Counted from the first letter of the stretch, positions 1 through 8,891 are shown. The stretch is 64,000 nucleotides of DNA from Cenarchaeum symbiosum A (GCA_000200715.1 DP000238.1:680154-744153), one strand, 5' to 3'. Translations and numbers: made by a program. Notes: generated by a model not told the origin, from the sequence alone.

Positions 1-2
1 AC

Positions 3-3000
3 GTGACGTTCTCTCCTGACGGCCTGACCATGCTGTTAAGCGATACTGCCAGTGATACTGTGGTAAAGTACACCCTAGATGAGCCATATGGGATAGCCGG
101 CGCCGTTTATGCGGAATCTATATACATCGGCGACAGGGCCAGCACCTTGGGAGCCCTGTCGTTTACCCCCGACGGCCTCAGGATGACGGTGGCAGATATA
201 CGTGGCGTTAGAATAATCCAGTACGACCTGCCGGGCCCGTACGAGCTGTCGTGGCCCGGGCAGCCCGTTACAGGGGGGCTGGTCGTGATCCCGAGGGATA
301 ACCTTCCAGGGGGCGCCACGTTTGTGCCGGACGGGGAGACGCTGCTATACGTAGGTGCCACAAATGACGAGCTGTACGCCTGCAGGCTGGGAATCCCGTA
401 TGATGTCAGTACGCTCTTCTGCGATGATGGAGGGGAGATTCCCGGCATGGTGAACCGTCCAACCGGCGTGGTCTTTGCGGATGACGGCCTTTCCGTGTTC
501 ATATCCAGCAAGGTTGGCAGCGGCAGCAACGATCCCGACGGCGCGATATACCAGTTCGGGCTGATGCATGCGTTTGCCCGTGAATCGGCTTTCAACCATA
601 ATCTTGAATTCACAGGTGAGACGACGCTTGACGTGTCGGGCACGGCCAACAATACAGAAGGCCTGGCGTTAAGCGGTGACGGCAATACGCTGTTTGTTCT
701 GGGAAACGTCGGGGTCGCATCGTCGAATATCTCATACGGCATACAGACGTACAACCTTCCTACATCGTTTGAGCTGGCCGGCGCAGTGCAGGGGGAGAGC
801 GTGGAACTGGGGCTGGTTGAGCCGACGGGCTTGGCATTTACCAGCGACGGGATGCGATTATACATTGTAGACAAGGGGACAGGGCTGCTCTGGTGGTACG
901 ACCTGTCGCTCCCCTACAGCATACTGGGGATCAGCGCCTCGGGATACCTCGATGTGGGGTCGGTTGATACTGCGATAGAGGATGTCATATTACACAGCAG
1001 AGATTCGGCCGTATACCTGCTGGGCTCCGGCAGGGACGCAGTATACGGGTACGGCCTCGGCATAGACGGCCTTGCAAGCTATGCATTGATCACCCCCGAC
1101 CGGCCGGAGCTTGGGATAGAATCCGCCGTGTACGACAGCGGAACAGGTGCCCTAAGGGTGGTGTTTACGGACGATATAGAGGGAGGGTCGCTGGACCCGG
1201 CTGGCCTTCGCATGACAAACGGGACCGAGGATGATGTTCTACTGTCCCGCGCGGACGGGCCTGTTCTAGACGGCCGCACGGCCAGCTTTGAGCTGGGCAC
1301 AGAGAGGAACTTTACCGAGCCGAGTCTCGGGTTTGACACGCTTGCCGTGCATGGGACGGACGGGGGGGTATTCCCGTCGCAGTTTGCATTCCCGGAGGAG
1401 CCGCTGGAGTATGCGGGCGAGTTTGTCCCCCCCGTCGGTGATGGGGTTTCGGGTGTGGCGTTCTCGACAGACGGGTCAAAGATGTTCGCATCGCTGGAGG
1501 TTATTCCATCGCATGTCATAGCCCAGTACCCCCTGACGGAACCCTTTAACAGCTCGAATGCCTCTACTGCGTCCAGCCGCCCCGTGGGCGGGTCGGCATC
1601 GGGGGCAGAACAGAGCGAGACTGGGGAGCCATCCGGCGTGGCATTCTCGCCCGGCGGTGCAGAGATGTTCGTCTCTAGCCACGAGACAGGGACGGTGGCC
1701 CGGTACCATCTGGTATCGGAGTTTGAGATAGACGGGGCGGTCTATCTCTCAAACCTGGATACCACCAGTCAGGATCCAAACCCCACGGGGCTGGCGGTAT
1801 CGGCGGACGGGGGCACCCTGTTTATCTCCGGGAATGAGACAGACTCGATATACAGCTATGAATTATCCCTGCTTGATGTCGAGGGCGCCAGACACAGGGG
1901 CACGCTGGACGTCTCTGGGAATACAACAGATCCCACAGGTGTCTCGCTCTCCGGGGACGGCCTGGAGCTGTTCCTTACGGCGGGCGAGACCGGGGAGATA
2001 CACCGGTATACGCTGGCCCTGCCGTATTCACTGGACGGGGCAGTGTATGATGGCAGTTTTGACACCTTCGAGGATGAACCACAGGACATAACCTTCTCGC
2101 CAGACGGCCTGGACCTGTATGTTGCGGGGCCCGGCGGGATACACCGGTACCTTGCTGATACGGCCGTGCTCAATGTAACCGAGATTCCCATTGTGGAGGC
2201 GCCCGAGAAAACCGAACTGTTTCCAGTCGACGCGCCTAACATCAGCGACGCGTCCCCACCAGGGGATGATCTTATAAAAATAGACATGACCGACGTGTTC
2301 AGATTCGAGTTTAATGACGACGATCCCCGGGTGGTAATCAGCACGCCCGGAGTGCATAGAATCAACGTCGTGGATGCGTCCTCTGTCAATGAGAACATCG
2401 CGCGCACCCTCAACATGGGCACGCCTGTTTCAGGGCCGGATTACGACATCACAGTAGGCGATACTCCCTTTGTTAACGATACGAGGATAGTTGACGATAT
2501 GGCGCCGAAGCGGATCACCTTCATCGAAACTCCCGCCGTGTCCGATGATGATCCTGTTCTGCGCATCAACGGCACACTGGTCATGATGGAAGTGGACGTG
2601 GGCGGCGCCGGCTCCAACACCGTGGTCGCCACGCTGAACAGCATCGAGCGCACCCTGACGGTGGTATTTGACCGTGAAATGGATGTAGAATCTGTGGATC
2701 CGCCCCGCATCACTGTGGTTGACACCGACGATCCCTCCAAAAGGGTGACCCTGCAGTCCCTTGTAACCCTGGATGATTCAGAGACCCTGACATTCTCGCT
2801 CAGTGACGATGACCTGATCACGCTGGATGGATCCGATAATCTTGAGGTCCGCTTTGATCTGGGGGCGCTGCGCGATACTGCCGGCGGCCCCTTCCCCGAG
2901 TTCGGGCTGCCAGAACCTGCCTACGGCCGAGTCTTGCACCTTGGCAGTCAGGACAGCGAGCCCACCGGGCTGGCATTCTCGAACGACGGCATGAGATTGT

Positions 3001-3455
3001 TCGTATCTGGAAAGCAAGGTGACTCCGTATACCAGTACTCACTGGGTGATCTATTCAACATTACATCGGCCACATTTGACTACAGCAGGGCTGTCTTGAC
3101 CGCGCCCGAGGATCTCGCCTTCTCCAGGGACGGATCCCTCATGCTGGTGCTCGGAACGGCCGGCGGCGAGAGCCTCGTATACGGATACTCGCTGGAGAGG
3201 CCGTTTGACATATCGGAGATCTCACTTGCAGACGAGATGAATGTGACGGGTAATGGCCGCTCCACCGGAATGACCTTCTCGGACGACGGCACGGACATGC
3301 TGCTGGTGCGCGGCGGCGGCTTTGGCACCTCATTGCATTATGTGCTGTCCGATCCCTTTAACGTGAGCAGCGCCACTCTAGCCGATCCCGCCGAGCAGTT
3401 CCTCGGTGACGGGATAAGCGAGGCACGGGGAATTGCCCTGTCCCGGACGAGATGA
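3..3455 (+). CDS. Giant surface beta-propeller protein, first reading frame, 5' end outside window
   Basis: Secreted or cell-surface protein, by inference. About 1150 residues are visible and no true start is seen, because the repeats run straight off the window edge. The sequence is a series of roughly 45-50 residue blades of the type GLAFSxDGxxLFV...YQYxLxxPFDI, as in YVTN/NHL-type propellers. Two segments (near residues 380-410 and 880-950) resemble SwmB-like domains ('LRVVFTDD', 'LTVVFDREMD'). The frame ends 'GIALSRTR' in the middle of a blade, and the next frame continues that blade, so the stop is probably artificial. Ligand and role are unknown; S-layer, adhesion or host contact are guesses. 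Confidence 0.85.
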   Translation: MTFSPDGLTMLLSDTASDTVVKYTLDEPYGIAGAVYAESIYIGDRASTLGALSFTPDGLRMTVADIRGVRIIQYDLPGPYELSWPGQPVTGGLVVIPRDNLPGGATFVPDGETLLYVGATNDELYACRLGIPYDVSTLFCDDGGEIPGMVNRPTGVVFADDGLSVFISSKVGSGSNDPDGAIYQFGLMHAFARESAFNHNLEFTGETTLDVSGTANNTEGLALSGDGNTLFVLGNVGVASSNISYGIQTYNLPTSFELAGAVQGESVELGLVEPTGLAFTSDGMRLYIVDKGTGLLWWYDLSLPYSILGISASGYLDVGSVDTAIEDVILHSRDSAVYLLGSGRDAVYGYGLGIDGLASYALITPDRPELGIESAVYDSGTGALRVVFTDDIEGGSLDPAGLRMTNGTEDDVLLSRADGPVLDGRTASFELGTERNFTEPSLGFDTLAVHGTDGGVFPSQFAFPEEPLEYAGEFVPPVGDGVSGVAFSTDGSKMFASLEVIPSHVIAQYPLTEPFNSSNASTASSRPVGGSASGAEQSETGEPSGVAFSPGGAEMFVSSHETGTVARYHLVSEFEIDGAVYLSNLDTTSQDPNPTGLAVSADGGTLFISGNETDSIYSYELSLLDVEGARHRGTLDVSGNTTDPTGVSLSGDGLELFLTAGETGEIHRYTLALPYSLDGAVYDGSFDTFEDEPQDITFSPDGLDLYVAGPGGIHRYLADTAVLNVTEIPIVEAPEKTELFPVDAPNISDASPPGDDLIKIDMTDVFRFEFNDDDPRVVISTPGVHRINVVDASSVNENIARTLNMGTPVSGPDYDITVGDTPFVNDTRIVDDMAPKRITFIETPAVSDDDPVLRINGTLVMMEVDVGGAGSNTVVATLNSIERTLTVVFDREMDVESVDPPRITVVDTDDPSKRVTLQSLVTLDDSETLTFSLSDDDLITLDGSDNLEVRFDLGALRDTAGGPFPEFGLPEPAYGRVLHLGSQDSEPTGLAFSNDGMRLFVSGKQGDSVYQYSLGDLFNITSATFDYSRAVLTAPEDLAFSRDGSLMLVLGTAGGESLVYGYSLERPFDISEISLADEMNVTGNGRSTGMTFSDDGTDMLLVRGGGFGTSLHYVLSDPFNVSSATLADPAEQFLGDGISEARGIALSRTR

Positions 3456-5281
3456 GCATATACGTGATAGACCTTAACGGCACCGTCATCACGTCCGAGA
3501 TGAGCGGCCAGTTTAGCATGGACTCACTGGCAGAATCCGGAAGATTCACTGCACGGGATGCGGGCTCATCCGGCATCGTCTTTGGCCCCGGCGGCACCGC
3601 CTTGTTCATAGTAAACGAAGAGGCCGCCACCATTGCGCGGTACCAGCTCAGCCTGCCGTACACGCCTACCGACCCGCCGTCTACATCCCACATGATACCC
3701 GGGGCCGCGGGCGTCACATTTGCCATGGCAGGCAGCCTGATGTACGTGTCAGGCCCGGACGGGATCGAAACGTATGATCTGGGCACGCCGTTTGATATCA
3801 ATAGCTTGGTGCCACGCGGCCCACTCGTTACCCTCCCAGAGGTCACAGGCCCGCTGGATGTGGAGATTGCCGCCGACGGCACCTCCATATTCGTCGTCAA
3901 CGGCAGCGATACGATATACAAGTACAACCTGACTGCCCCGTATAACACGGTTAACCCCGCCTTTAATGGCACCCTTGATGTCTCCGGCACGGCGGGCAAC
4001 GCCACCGGAATCACATTCTCTGACGACGGCACGAGGCTGTTTGTCGTGGGAAGCAGAGTCCATACGTACAACCTGGCTGCCCCGTACGACATATCCTCGA
4101 ACGTCAGTGCAAGATCGTTTGATCTGTCGGGCCAGGATGCGGCACCGACTGACGTCTTGTTCTCGCCCGAAGGCCTGAGGATGTTCGTCTCCGGCTCGGG
4201 GAACAGCTCGCTCCACATGTACGGCCTTTTAGAAGGGTACAACACGGATACTGCCGTATACGCCGAATCATTCTCCCCCCGGGGAACAGCAGGCGACCCC
4301 TTGGGTATTGCGTACGCCTCCGGCGGACTGGCTCTTGTCATACCGGACGGTGATCAGGCCCACGAGTATCCACTGGGCAGGCAGGTGGTCATTCTGGCCC
4401 CCGGGCTGAACCCGACGGACAGGCCGGCCCAGTCGGACATGGTGCCCGATCTGCCACACACGATAATCCCGGCCCCAGAGATCGTCCCGGCCCCGGCCCC
4501 GCGGCCAAGGGGCGGCGGCGGTGGCGGCGGAGGAGGGGGCGGCGGCTCCCTTGTAGGCGGCACGGGCCTCGGGTATGATGCATCGTTCGAGTTTGCCGCC
4601 GGCGGGACAGACGTGCTGCGCGGCTCCTCCATACGCCTCGCCCCCGGGGATGATCTGGTCATAGAACCGGTGCTCGTGCCCGGGGACTTTTTGAGCGTCT
4701 TTGACATGGAGATAGTCTTTACCGGCCCCGACGGGATAGCTGCCGAAGTGTACTATAACCGCCTGGGCGCCTTCTTTGCAAAGCAGTGCGCCGGCGATCC
4801 GTCAGAATCCGGGATGGTGCTGACCTGCGATGAATCGTCGATAATATCAGGGGCGGCAGTCCCCCTGCTCGCGGGCGGCTCCCTTGAGAGCATAACGATA
4901 CCCATGGAGGGCGAGTTTGCAGGAACAGTGAGCATAATGCTCCGCGACAACCAGGGGATAACGCTTGCCACGCACGACCGCGACAGGTTCAGCCTGACCA
5001 CCGGGCAGCCATTAGAGCCCCTGGCTGAGGTTCCTGGCCCTGCAGAGACTGAAGCGCCAGGCCCCCGCGACGAGCCGGGGCGGGCCATGGATCCGACAGA
5101 ACAGGAGAGGGAGCAGGACAGGGCGCCTGACCGGCCCGCTGATTCGCAGGATGAGCCGGAGCAGGCAGAGGCCCCTGCGGATATGCAGGATGATGAGCCG
5201 GAGACAGCCGAGCCAGAAGAGCCCAGCTTGGGCTTCTTTGAAGCGATAGGCGAATTCTTTAGATCGCTGTTTGGCCTCTGA
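3452..5281 (+). CDS. Surface beta-propeller protein, second reading frame (C-terminal part)
   Basis: 609 residues. The start ATG overlaps the previous stop (ATGA), but the codons just upstream in this frame read P-D-E before 'MSIYVIDLNG', which completes a blade begun in the other frame. I take it as the C-terminal third of one protein. Propeller blades fill residues 1-310. A proline-rich link and an 11-glycine tract (about residues 353-363) lead to a beta-rich domain with two cysteines (about 375-520). An acidic Glu/Pro/Asp tail follows, ending in a short hydrophobic aromatic helix ('FFEAIGEFFRSLFGL') that could be a membrane or wall anchor. Confidence 0.85.
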   Translation: MSIYVIDLNGTVITSEMSGQFSMDSLAESGRFTARDAGSSGIVFGPGGTALFIVNEEAATIARYQLSLPYTPTDPPSTSHMIPGAAGVTFAMAGSLMYVSGPDGIETYDLGTPFDINSLVPRGPLVTLPEVTGPLDVEIAADGTSIFVVNGSDTIYKYNLTAPYNTVNPAFNGTLDVSGTAGNATGITFSDDGTRLFVVGSRVHTYNLAAPYDISSNVSARSFDLSGQDAAPTDVLFSPEGLRMFVSGSGNSSLHMYGLLEGYNTDTAVYAESFSPRGTAGDPLGIAYASGGLALVIPDGDQAHEYPLGRQVVILAPGLNPTDRPAQSDMVPDLPHTIIPAPEIVPAPAPRPRGGGGGGGGGGGGSLVGGTGLGYDASFEFAAGGTDVLRGSSIRLAPGDDLVIEPVLVPGDFLSVFDMEIVFTGPDGIAAEVYYNRLGAFFAKQCAGDPSESGMVLTCDESSIISGAAVPLLAGGSLESITIPMEGEFAGTVSIMLRDNQGITLATHDRDRFSLTTGQPLEPLAEVPGPAETEAPGPRDEPGRAMDPTEQEREQDRAPDRPADSQDEPEQAEAPADMQDDEPETAEPEEPSLGFFEAIGEFFRSLFGL

Positions 5282-5356
5282 TACTGCCGGAATAGCCACA
5301 GCCACCCTGGGTGGTCTTGATGCATTATGCCGTGGGGTACCGGGCGGCTAGCCCTG

Positions 5357-5542
5357 CTAGCCGACGAACCTGCCAAGGTCGAGCCCTTCTGTGCCCTCCC
5401 TTTCTATATCGCTTATGTCGTCCTGCCCGCCCTGTTCTGGCTCCTGCATGGGCTCCGCCCCCGGGAGCCCTGCTATGCCGCGCCTGACTTCCATCTTTAG
5501 CACCTCGTCGTCCCCCTCTAGTATGAGCGTTAGATCCTCCAT
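5357..5542 (-). CDS. Small acidic protein, 61 aa
   Basis: Begins MEDLTLILEGDDEVLKMEVR and ends in an acidic, Gln-rich tail ('GQDDISDIEREGTEGLDLGRFVG'). Composition is like a real soluble protein and unlike the Arg/Pro-rich translations of noncoding DNA nearby. The frame stays open upstream, but that part looks noncoding, so I chose the internal ATG. It converges on the surface-protein gene. Function not recognised. Confidence 0.4.
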   Translation of the reverse strand: MEDLTLILEGDDEVLKMEVRRGIAGLPGAEPMQEPEQGGQDDISDIEREGTEGLDLGRFVG

Positions 5543-5914
5543 GCACCTACGCACGTTTAGTTTGATTCCCCTCCGCAGGCAGGGCCAGAGCCTCCTATCG
5601 AATGATGACGGCGTGGTTATGTACCTCTTCTGTCTTGCAGTGTTCAGTATCCGCCCCATACACGCCCATGCCTGCGGGGAATAAAAGGCCCCCAAGCGTG
5701 TCCGTGACCGGCCCCCACATTCCGCACCTACTATACAAAGGCCCCCCGGCATGGCCGGTCCATGGGGTGCGGTTTACTAACAAAAACAACCAGATCACCA
5801 AAAACGACAGGAACATCCCAACTATACACCCCCCACCACGAAATCCCTCCACCTGACTCAACTATGTTGCCCACAGGCTCCAGTACCCGCACCGCCCGGA
5901 CCCTTTTTCACACC
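5543..5914. other. Intergenic, no gene seen
   Basis: C-rich with short A-rich patches around 5775-5815. Open frames exist on both strands but have noncoding-like composition and no initiation signal. Nothing recognised. Confidence 0.5.
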
Positions 5915-6024
5915 TGATGCAACACCTGACACACGCCTGATACTACACACGCCTGATACGACACCCTGCACTACACTCCTGACATTATACACACCTGATA
6001 CAACACCCGACACACGCCTGATAG
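5915..6024 (+). repeat. Degenerate CCTGATAC-type tandem repeat
   Basis: The word ACAC(G)CCTGATAC and its variants recur irregularly, for example near 5930, 5946, 5989 and 6010. Spacing varies, so this is not CRISPR-like. It lies just upstream of a hammerhead ribozyme. A TATA-like ATTATAC at about 5984-5990 lies inside it. Confidence 0.55.
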
Positions 6025-6035
6025 ACCACACACGA

Positions 6036-6081
6036 GCCATCCTGACGAGGATTTCATATCCGAAACCTTATGGTCGATGGC
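6036..6081 (+). ncRNA. Type I hammerhead ribozyme HHR1, overlapping a start codon
   Basis: All core positions are present: CTGACGA (6042-6048), GAA plus A15.1 (6062-6065), U16.1 (6074) and cleavage base C17 (6075). Stem II is GGAT/ATCC with loop TTCAT. Stem III is ACC/GGT with a UUAU loop. Stem I is open-ended, GCCATC (6036-6041) with GATGGC (6076-6081), 6 of 6 pairs, so this is type I. Predicted cleavage is after 6075, one base before the ATG of the nuclease-like gene, which would leave a nearly leaderless mRNA. Hammerheads have been reported from archaea, to my recollection including this lineage. Activity here is inferred. Confidence 0.85.
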
Positions 6082-6760
6082 AATCATCAAGAGCCTGGCC
6101 TTCTCGGCCGCCTTCTCGCTTGTATCCCTGATAGTATTCAGCCTAGGCACCGCGTATATCGTGCCCTGGATGCTGCAGGCATACGAGCAGGCGGACTTTT
6201 GGGACGGATGGGCAGAATACACGTACGGCATCAAAGGGGCAGAATATCCCCACGAGATCAAAGGGGCAGAATATCCCCACGACATCAAAGGGGCAGAGCC
6301 CGCAGCGGACGCCCCCTACGATGCGCCCGGCACAACGCCACTAGCAGAGACACCTGCCATCATATACGGCGCAGCAGACCCTCCCCCGTGGGATGCGGTC
6401 CGCAGCGGGACTGTCGGCCTGACCATAGACGGCGACACCCTGTACATAGACGGCACCAGCATCCGGCTGGCACTAGTCGACGCCCCAGAAAGGGGCGAGG
6501 CAGGCCACGAAGAGGCGGGAAGCCTGCTCCGGGAGTACTGCCCGGGGGATACTGCCGTCGTATACGATACAGACTCCCTCCAGCAGGACCCCTACGGCCG
6601 CACAATAGCAAAGGTGTGGTGTTATGGGCACCCGCCCTCCTCGCCTGACCGCTCTGTAAACGAACTGCTCATAGATGCAGGCGCGGCATCGCTGTACGGC
6701 AGGTTCTGCAAGGCAAGCGAGTTTGGCATGCAACAGTGGGCTCAAGACGCCGGCTGCTAA
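6077..6760 (+). CDS. Membrane-anchored staphylococcal-nuclease-like (SNase) protein, 227 aa
   Basis: An N-terminal hydrophobic segment (about residues 5-33) acts as signal or anchor. A linker carries three copies of IKGAEYPH (about 52-74), then an SNase/TNase OB-fold domain (about 110-225). Family signatures are visible: 'IRLALVDAPE' with the first Arg and the Asp, a Glu in 'GHEEAG', and 'DPYGRTIAKVWC' with the second active-site Arg. Members cleave DNA and RNA using Ca2+. An extracellular location would suit nutrient scavenging or defence (inference). The start ATG lies in the 3' strand of hammerhead stem I, with no Shine-Dalgarno site. Confidence 0.85.
   Translation: MAIIKSLAFSAAFSLVSLIVFSLGTAYIVPWMLQAYEQADFWDGWAEYTYGIKGAEYPHEIKGAEYPHDIKGAEPAADAPYDAPGTTPLAETPAIIYGAADPPPWDAVRSGTVGLTIDGDTLYIDGTSIRLALVDAPERGEAGHEEAGSLLREYCPGDTAVVYDTDSLQQDPYGRTIAKVWCYGHPPSSPDRSVNELLIDAGAASLYGRFCKASEFGMQQWAQDAGC
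6230..6297 (+). repeat. 27-bp direct repeat inside the nuclease-like gene
   Basis: Two full copies and about half of a third, in frame, encoding the IKGAEYPH(E/D) linker units. Exact DNA identity suggests recent expansion. Confidence 0.85.
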
Positions 6761-6763
6761 AAG

Positions 6764-6777
6764 GCCCCTACAGGGGC
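6764..6777 (+). terminator. Hairpin just after the nuclease-like gene
   Basis: GCCCC-TACA-GGGGC starts three bases after the stop codon. A short T-run follows at about 6792-6800. A terminator or a 3'-end stabiliser is plausible. The CCCTACAGGG core is the same as helix P2 of several L1 leaders. Confidence 0.45.
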
Positions 6778-6994
6778 ACCTGTTATCCCCCCGTTTTTCT
6801 TTGGGGAACAAGCCATCCTGGCGGGGACTTTGGTCCAAAACCCGGCAGATGGCAACACAACATCCCCGCGGGCAGCCCCGGCTCACAGCCGAGGCGCCCA
6901 GAGGGCAACAGACCGCGTCCTTGATACGGGGCGCGGAAAAACCGGTGCGCGCGAGTGCCGCCAAGGCGGACGCGTACCCGCACCGGCATTTTTT
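6778..6994. other. Intergenic, no gene supported
   Basis: GC-rich with several open frames on both strands, none with initiation signals or protein-like composition. It ends in a T-run (about 6989-6994) that directly precedes the first L1 leader, as at most other L1 copies. Confidence 0.4.
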
Positions 6995-7096
6995 GACCTG
7001 GCAATCCTTCCAAACCCGCTGCGAATTTTCTATGCACCCCTTTTGGGGCTGACAGGCAGGCGGGTGTGGGAAAGGCTGTTCCGGCGTGAGGCCGGT
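6995..7096 (+). promoter_or_regulatory. Leader L1, copy 1 (most divergent)
   Basis: Starts GACCTGGCAATCC. Keeps P1 (ACCCGC/GCGGGT), P2 with a different sequence (CCCC-TTTT-GGGG), the GTGTGGGAAAGGC strand and P3 (CCGGC/GCCGG). The P1-P2 junction differs and the P4/ribosome-site part is missing. Conserved pairing despite divergence supports a structured RNA. Confidence 0.7.
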
Positions 7097-7382
7097 TGAA
7101 ATGTCAATGCAGGCCGGAGAGAGACCGGAGGCGGGATTCTTACACCCCGTGCGGCCCATGCCGCGAACTATACAGTCCGGTGCCTGGTTTCAGGCACATC
7201 AAATACCGGGAGAGACAGCCGCCGTAGCACCGTCAGATTCTGCGCGGTGCGGCAATAGACTGCGGCGGCAGCCCACAAGGGGGCGCCCCATTTTTCTACA
7301 GGGGGCGATGAAGACAACCATTCCAGCCCGGAATACATGCAAGGTACGGCGACGCGCCGGCACCGGACAGAGGTGATTTACC
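7097..7382 (+). other. Leader region of the 317-aa gene, hairpin at 7180-7197
   Basis: Contains a perfect hairpin GTGCCTG-GTTT-CAGGCAC at 7180-7197. A 22-codon frame starts at 7309 (MKTTIPARNTCK...) and ends at the gene's GAGGTG ribosome site, which recalls the short frames in front of the coil genes. An overlapping 96-codon frame from 7086 is not convincing. Confidence 0.35.
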
Positions 7383-8336
7383 ATGGCACAATTTACCGAC
7401 GAACAGCTAGACGACATCTGCGAGGGCCTCTCGTGCATATTCGGCGAGAAGGTCTCGCTTTTGCGCGCAGGCCTGGGGACCGCGTTTACCACGGAGAACG
7501 GCGGCATGATAGCCGAGCTCTCCGGCAAAAAGGTGGTGACCACGGCCGGAAAGGCGATGTACTTCAAGTACAACATGCTCAAGAAAATATCAGGCGAGCT
7601 GCACAGCACAAGGATACTCGACCACGGCTCGTTCATGTACCGCTGGTTTACGTACGCCGACAAGGCATGCGGCCTTGTGCGCAGGGGCGAAGGGCACATG
7701 CCCGACTGCCTTGCGTACAACGGGATGCCGGTCAACGCGAATCCGCGGACGGCCCGCAGGCTGGGACTCCCGCTCCGGACGCTCCGGGGTTGGAGCACCC
7801 TCGGCTTTGCCGGGGCCGACGGCATGGTGTGGTTCCGGGTGCGCAGCAGTTCTGTCGCTCACATCCTGAATGACACATCGCGCAGGGTGCACGAGCACAG
7901 GGTGCAAAACAGCCTGTACACGCCAGAGCAGCTTGCGCTGTATCAGCACGCCGAGTTTGTCCGGCGGATGCGCGCCGACGAGGCCCCGGCGGCCCCCGCG
8001 CGCGCCCGCAGGGTTCACACGGCGGATCCGGCACATGACGAGCTTGCGTCCAAAGAGCGCCGCATCCGGGAGATAGACGCCCAGATAGCGGAGCTCAAAA
8101 GCGCAGAGGGGCCAGACGCCCCGTCCGAGTATGTAGTGTACGAGGACAAGGGCGAGTACTCTCTTCCGCACATGACGGTGCACACGCCCAATCCGGGGCT
8201 CTTCCTGGAGCAGTGCTCGCTGGCAGAGTCAGAGTATGCAGAGGCATACCCTGCGCTTGCCGAGAGGCACAGAACCGAGAGCGCCCGCCGCTCCGAGCTC
8301 ATATCCGAGCTCAAAGCAGAGCGCGACTCCCTCTAG
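7383..8336 (+). CDS. Unknown protein of the island, 317 aa, C-terminal coiled coil
   Basis: Start ATG follows GAGGTG at a good distance. Residues 1-180 form a mixed domain with conserved-looking aromatic and glycine patches ('MYFKYNMLKKISGELHSTRILDHGSFMYRWFTYADKACGL' region). An Ala/Arg-rich linker (about 195-215) follows, then two charged helical stretches (about 220-240 and 275-317). No catalytic motif recognised. A nine-base T-run 28-36 bases downstream probably ends the transcript, and L1 copy 2 begins immediately after. Clearly protein-like; function unknown. Confidence 0.75.
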   Translation: MAQFTDEQLDDICEGLSCIFGEKVSLLRAGLGTAFTTENGGMIAELSGKKVVTTAGKAMYFKYNMLKKISGELHSTRILDHGSFMYRWFTYADKACGLVRRGEGHMPDCLAYNGMPVNANPRTARRLGLPLRTLRGWSTLGFAGADGMVWFRVRSSSVAHILNDTSRRVHEHRVQNSLYTPEQLALYQHAEFVRRMRADEAPAAPARARRVHTADPAHDELASKERRIREIDAQIAELKSAEGPDAPSEYVVYEDKGEYSLPHMTVHTPNPGLFLEQCSLAESEYAEAYPALAERHRTESARRSELISELKAERDSL

Positions 8337-8363
8337 GGGATAGAGCATACGCCAAGCAGGATC

Positions 8364-8372
8364 TTTTTTTTT
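8364..8372 (+). terminator. Poly-T tract (9 T)
   Basis: An oligo-T run on the sense strand is the usual archaeal intrinsic termination signal. It lies between the 317-aa gene and L1 copy 2. Confidence 0.5.
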
Positions 8373-8492
8373 GACCTGGCAATCCTTCCAAACCCGCATT
8401 ACCCTTCAGGGGGACAGGCCCGCGGGTGTGGGAAAGGCATGCCGGCGTGAGGCCGGTGGGCGGCTTTGCCGCAAATACCAGAGGTGGTAAAA
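8373..8492 (+). promoter_or_regulatory. Leader L1, copy 2
   Basis: P1 ACCCGC/GCGGGT, P2 CCC-TTCA-GGG, P3 CCGGC-GTGAG-GCCGG and P4 GCGGC/GCCGC. The ribosome site GAGG sits in the loop of a perfect TACCA/TGGTA hairpin, four bases before the ATG at 8493. Confidence 0.75.
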
Positions 8493-8891
8493 ATGGAGCA
8501 AAAAGCAGGCCTAGCTAGGCCAACAGTGCAGATACGGGACGAAGGGTCCCGGCCGAGGGGCAACATCGCCCTGAGGAGCCTCCTAAACGAGGCAGAATGG
8601 AGGACGGCTGAAAAGTCGTCTGCAATCCAGGTGATGACAGACGGGCGCGGATACCTCGTCCATCACGGCTGCGAGGACCTCGCAGAGGGAACCATCGTCT
8701 CCCGAGCGGGCTCGCGGCTCGTCGGCCTTCCGGCCGTCGCGGGGGGGCAGACCCCCCCTGACCTGTCAATCCTTCCAAACCCGCCAGTTGCCCTACAGGG
8801 GGACAGGCCCGCGGGTGTGGGAAAGGCATGCCGGCGTGAGGCCGGTGGGCGGCAAATGCCGCATGCACCAAGGTGCAGATGGAGGAAATGA
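8493..8891 (+). CDS. Unknown protein, 132 aa, 3' end read through L1 copy 3
   Basis: Starts MEQKAGLARPTVQIRDEG after the hairpin-presented site of L1 copy 2. Residues 1-90 look like a real small domain ('VMTDGRGYLVHHGCEDLAEG'). The remainder is simply the translation of the next L1 leader ('DLSILPNPPVALQGDRP...'). The native C-terminus was probably lost when the leader module was joined here, or the leader overlaps the gene end. Function unknown. Confidence 0.55.
   Translation: MEQKAGLARPTVQIRDEGSRPRGNIALRSLLNEAEWRTAEKSSAIQVMTDGRGYLVHHGCEDLAEGTIVSRAGSRLVGLPAVAGGQTPPDLSILPNPPVALQGDRPAGVGKACRREAGGRQMPHAPRCRWRK

Noticed and set aside
7086-7376. 96-codon gene between L1 copy 1 and the 317-aa gene
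   Set aside because: It starts inside stem P3 of the leader, crosses a perfect hairpin and has mixed composition without a domain.
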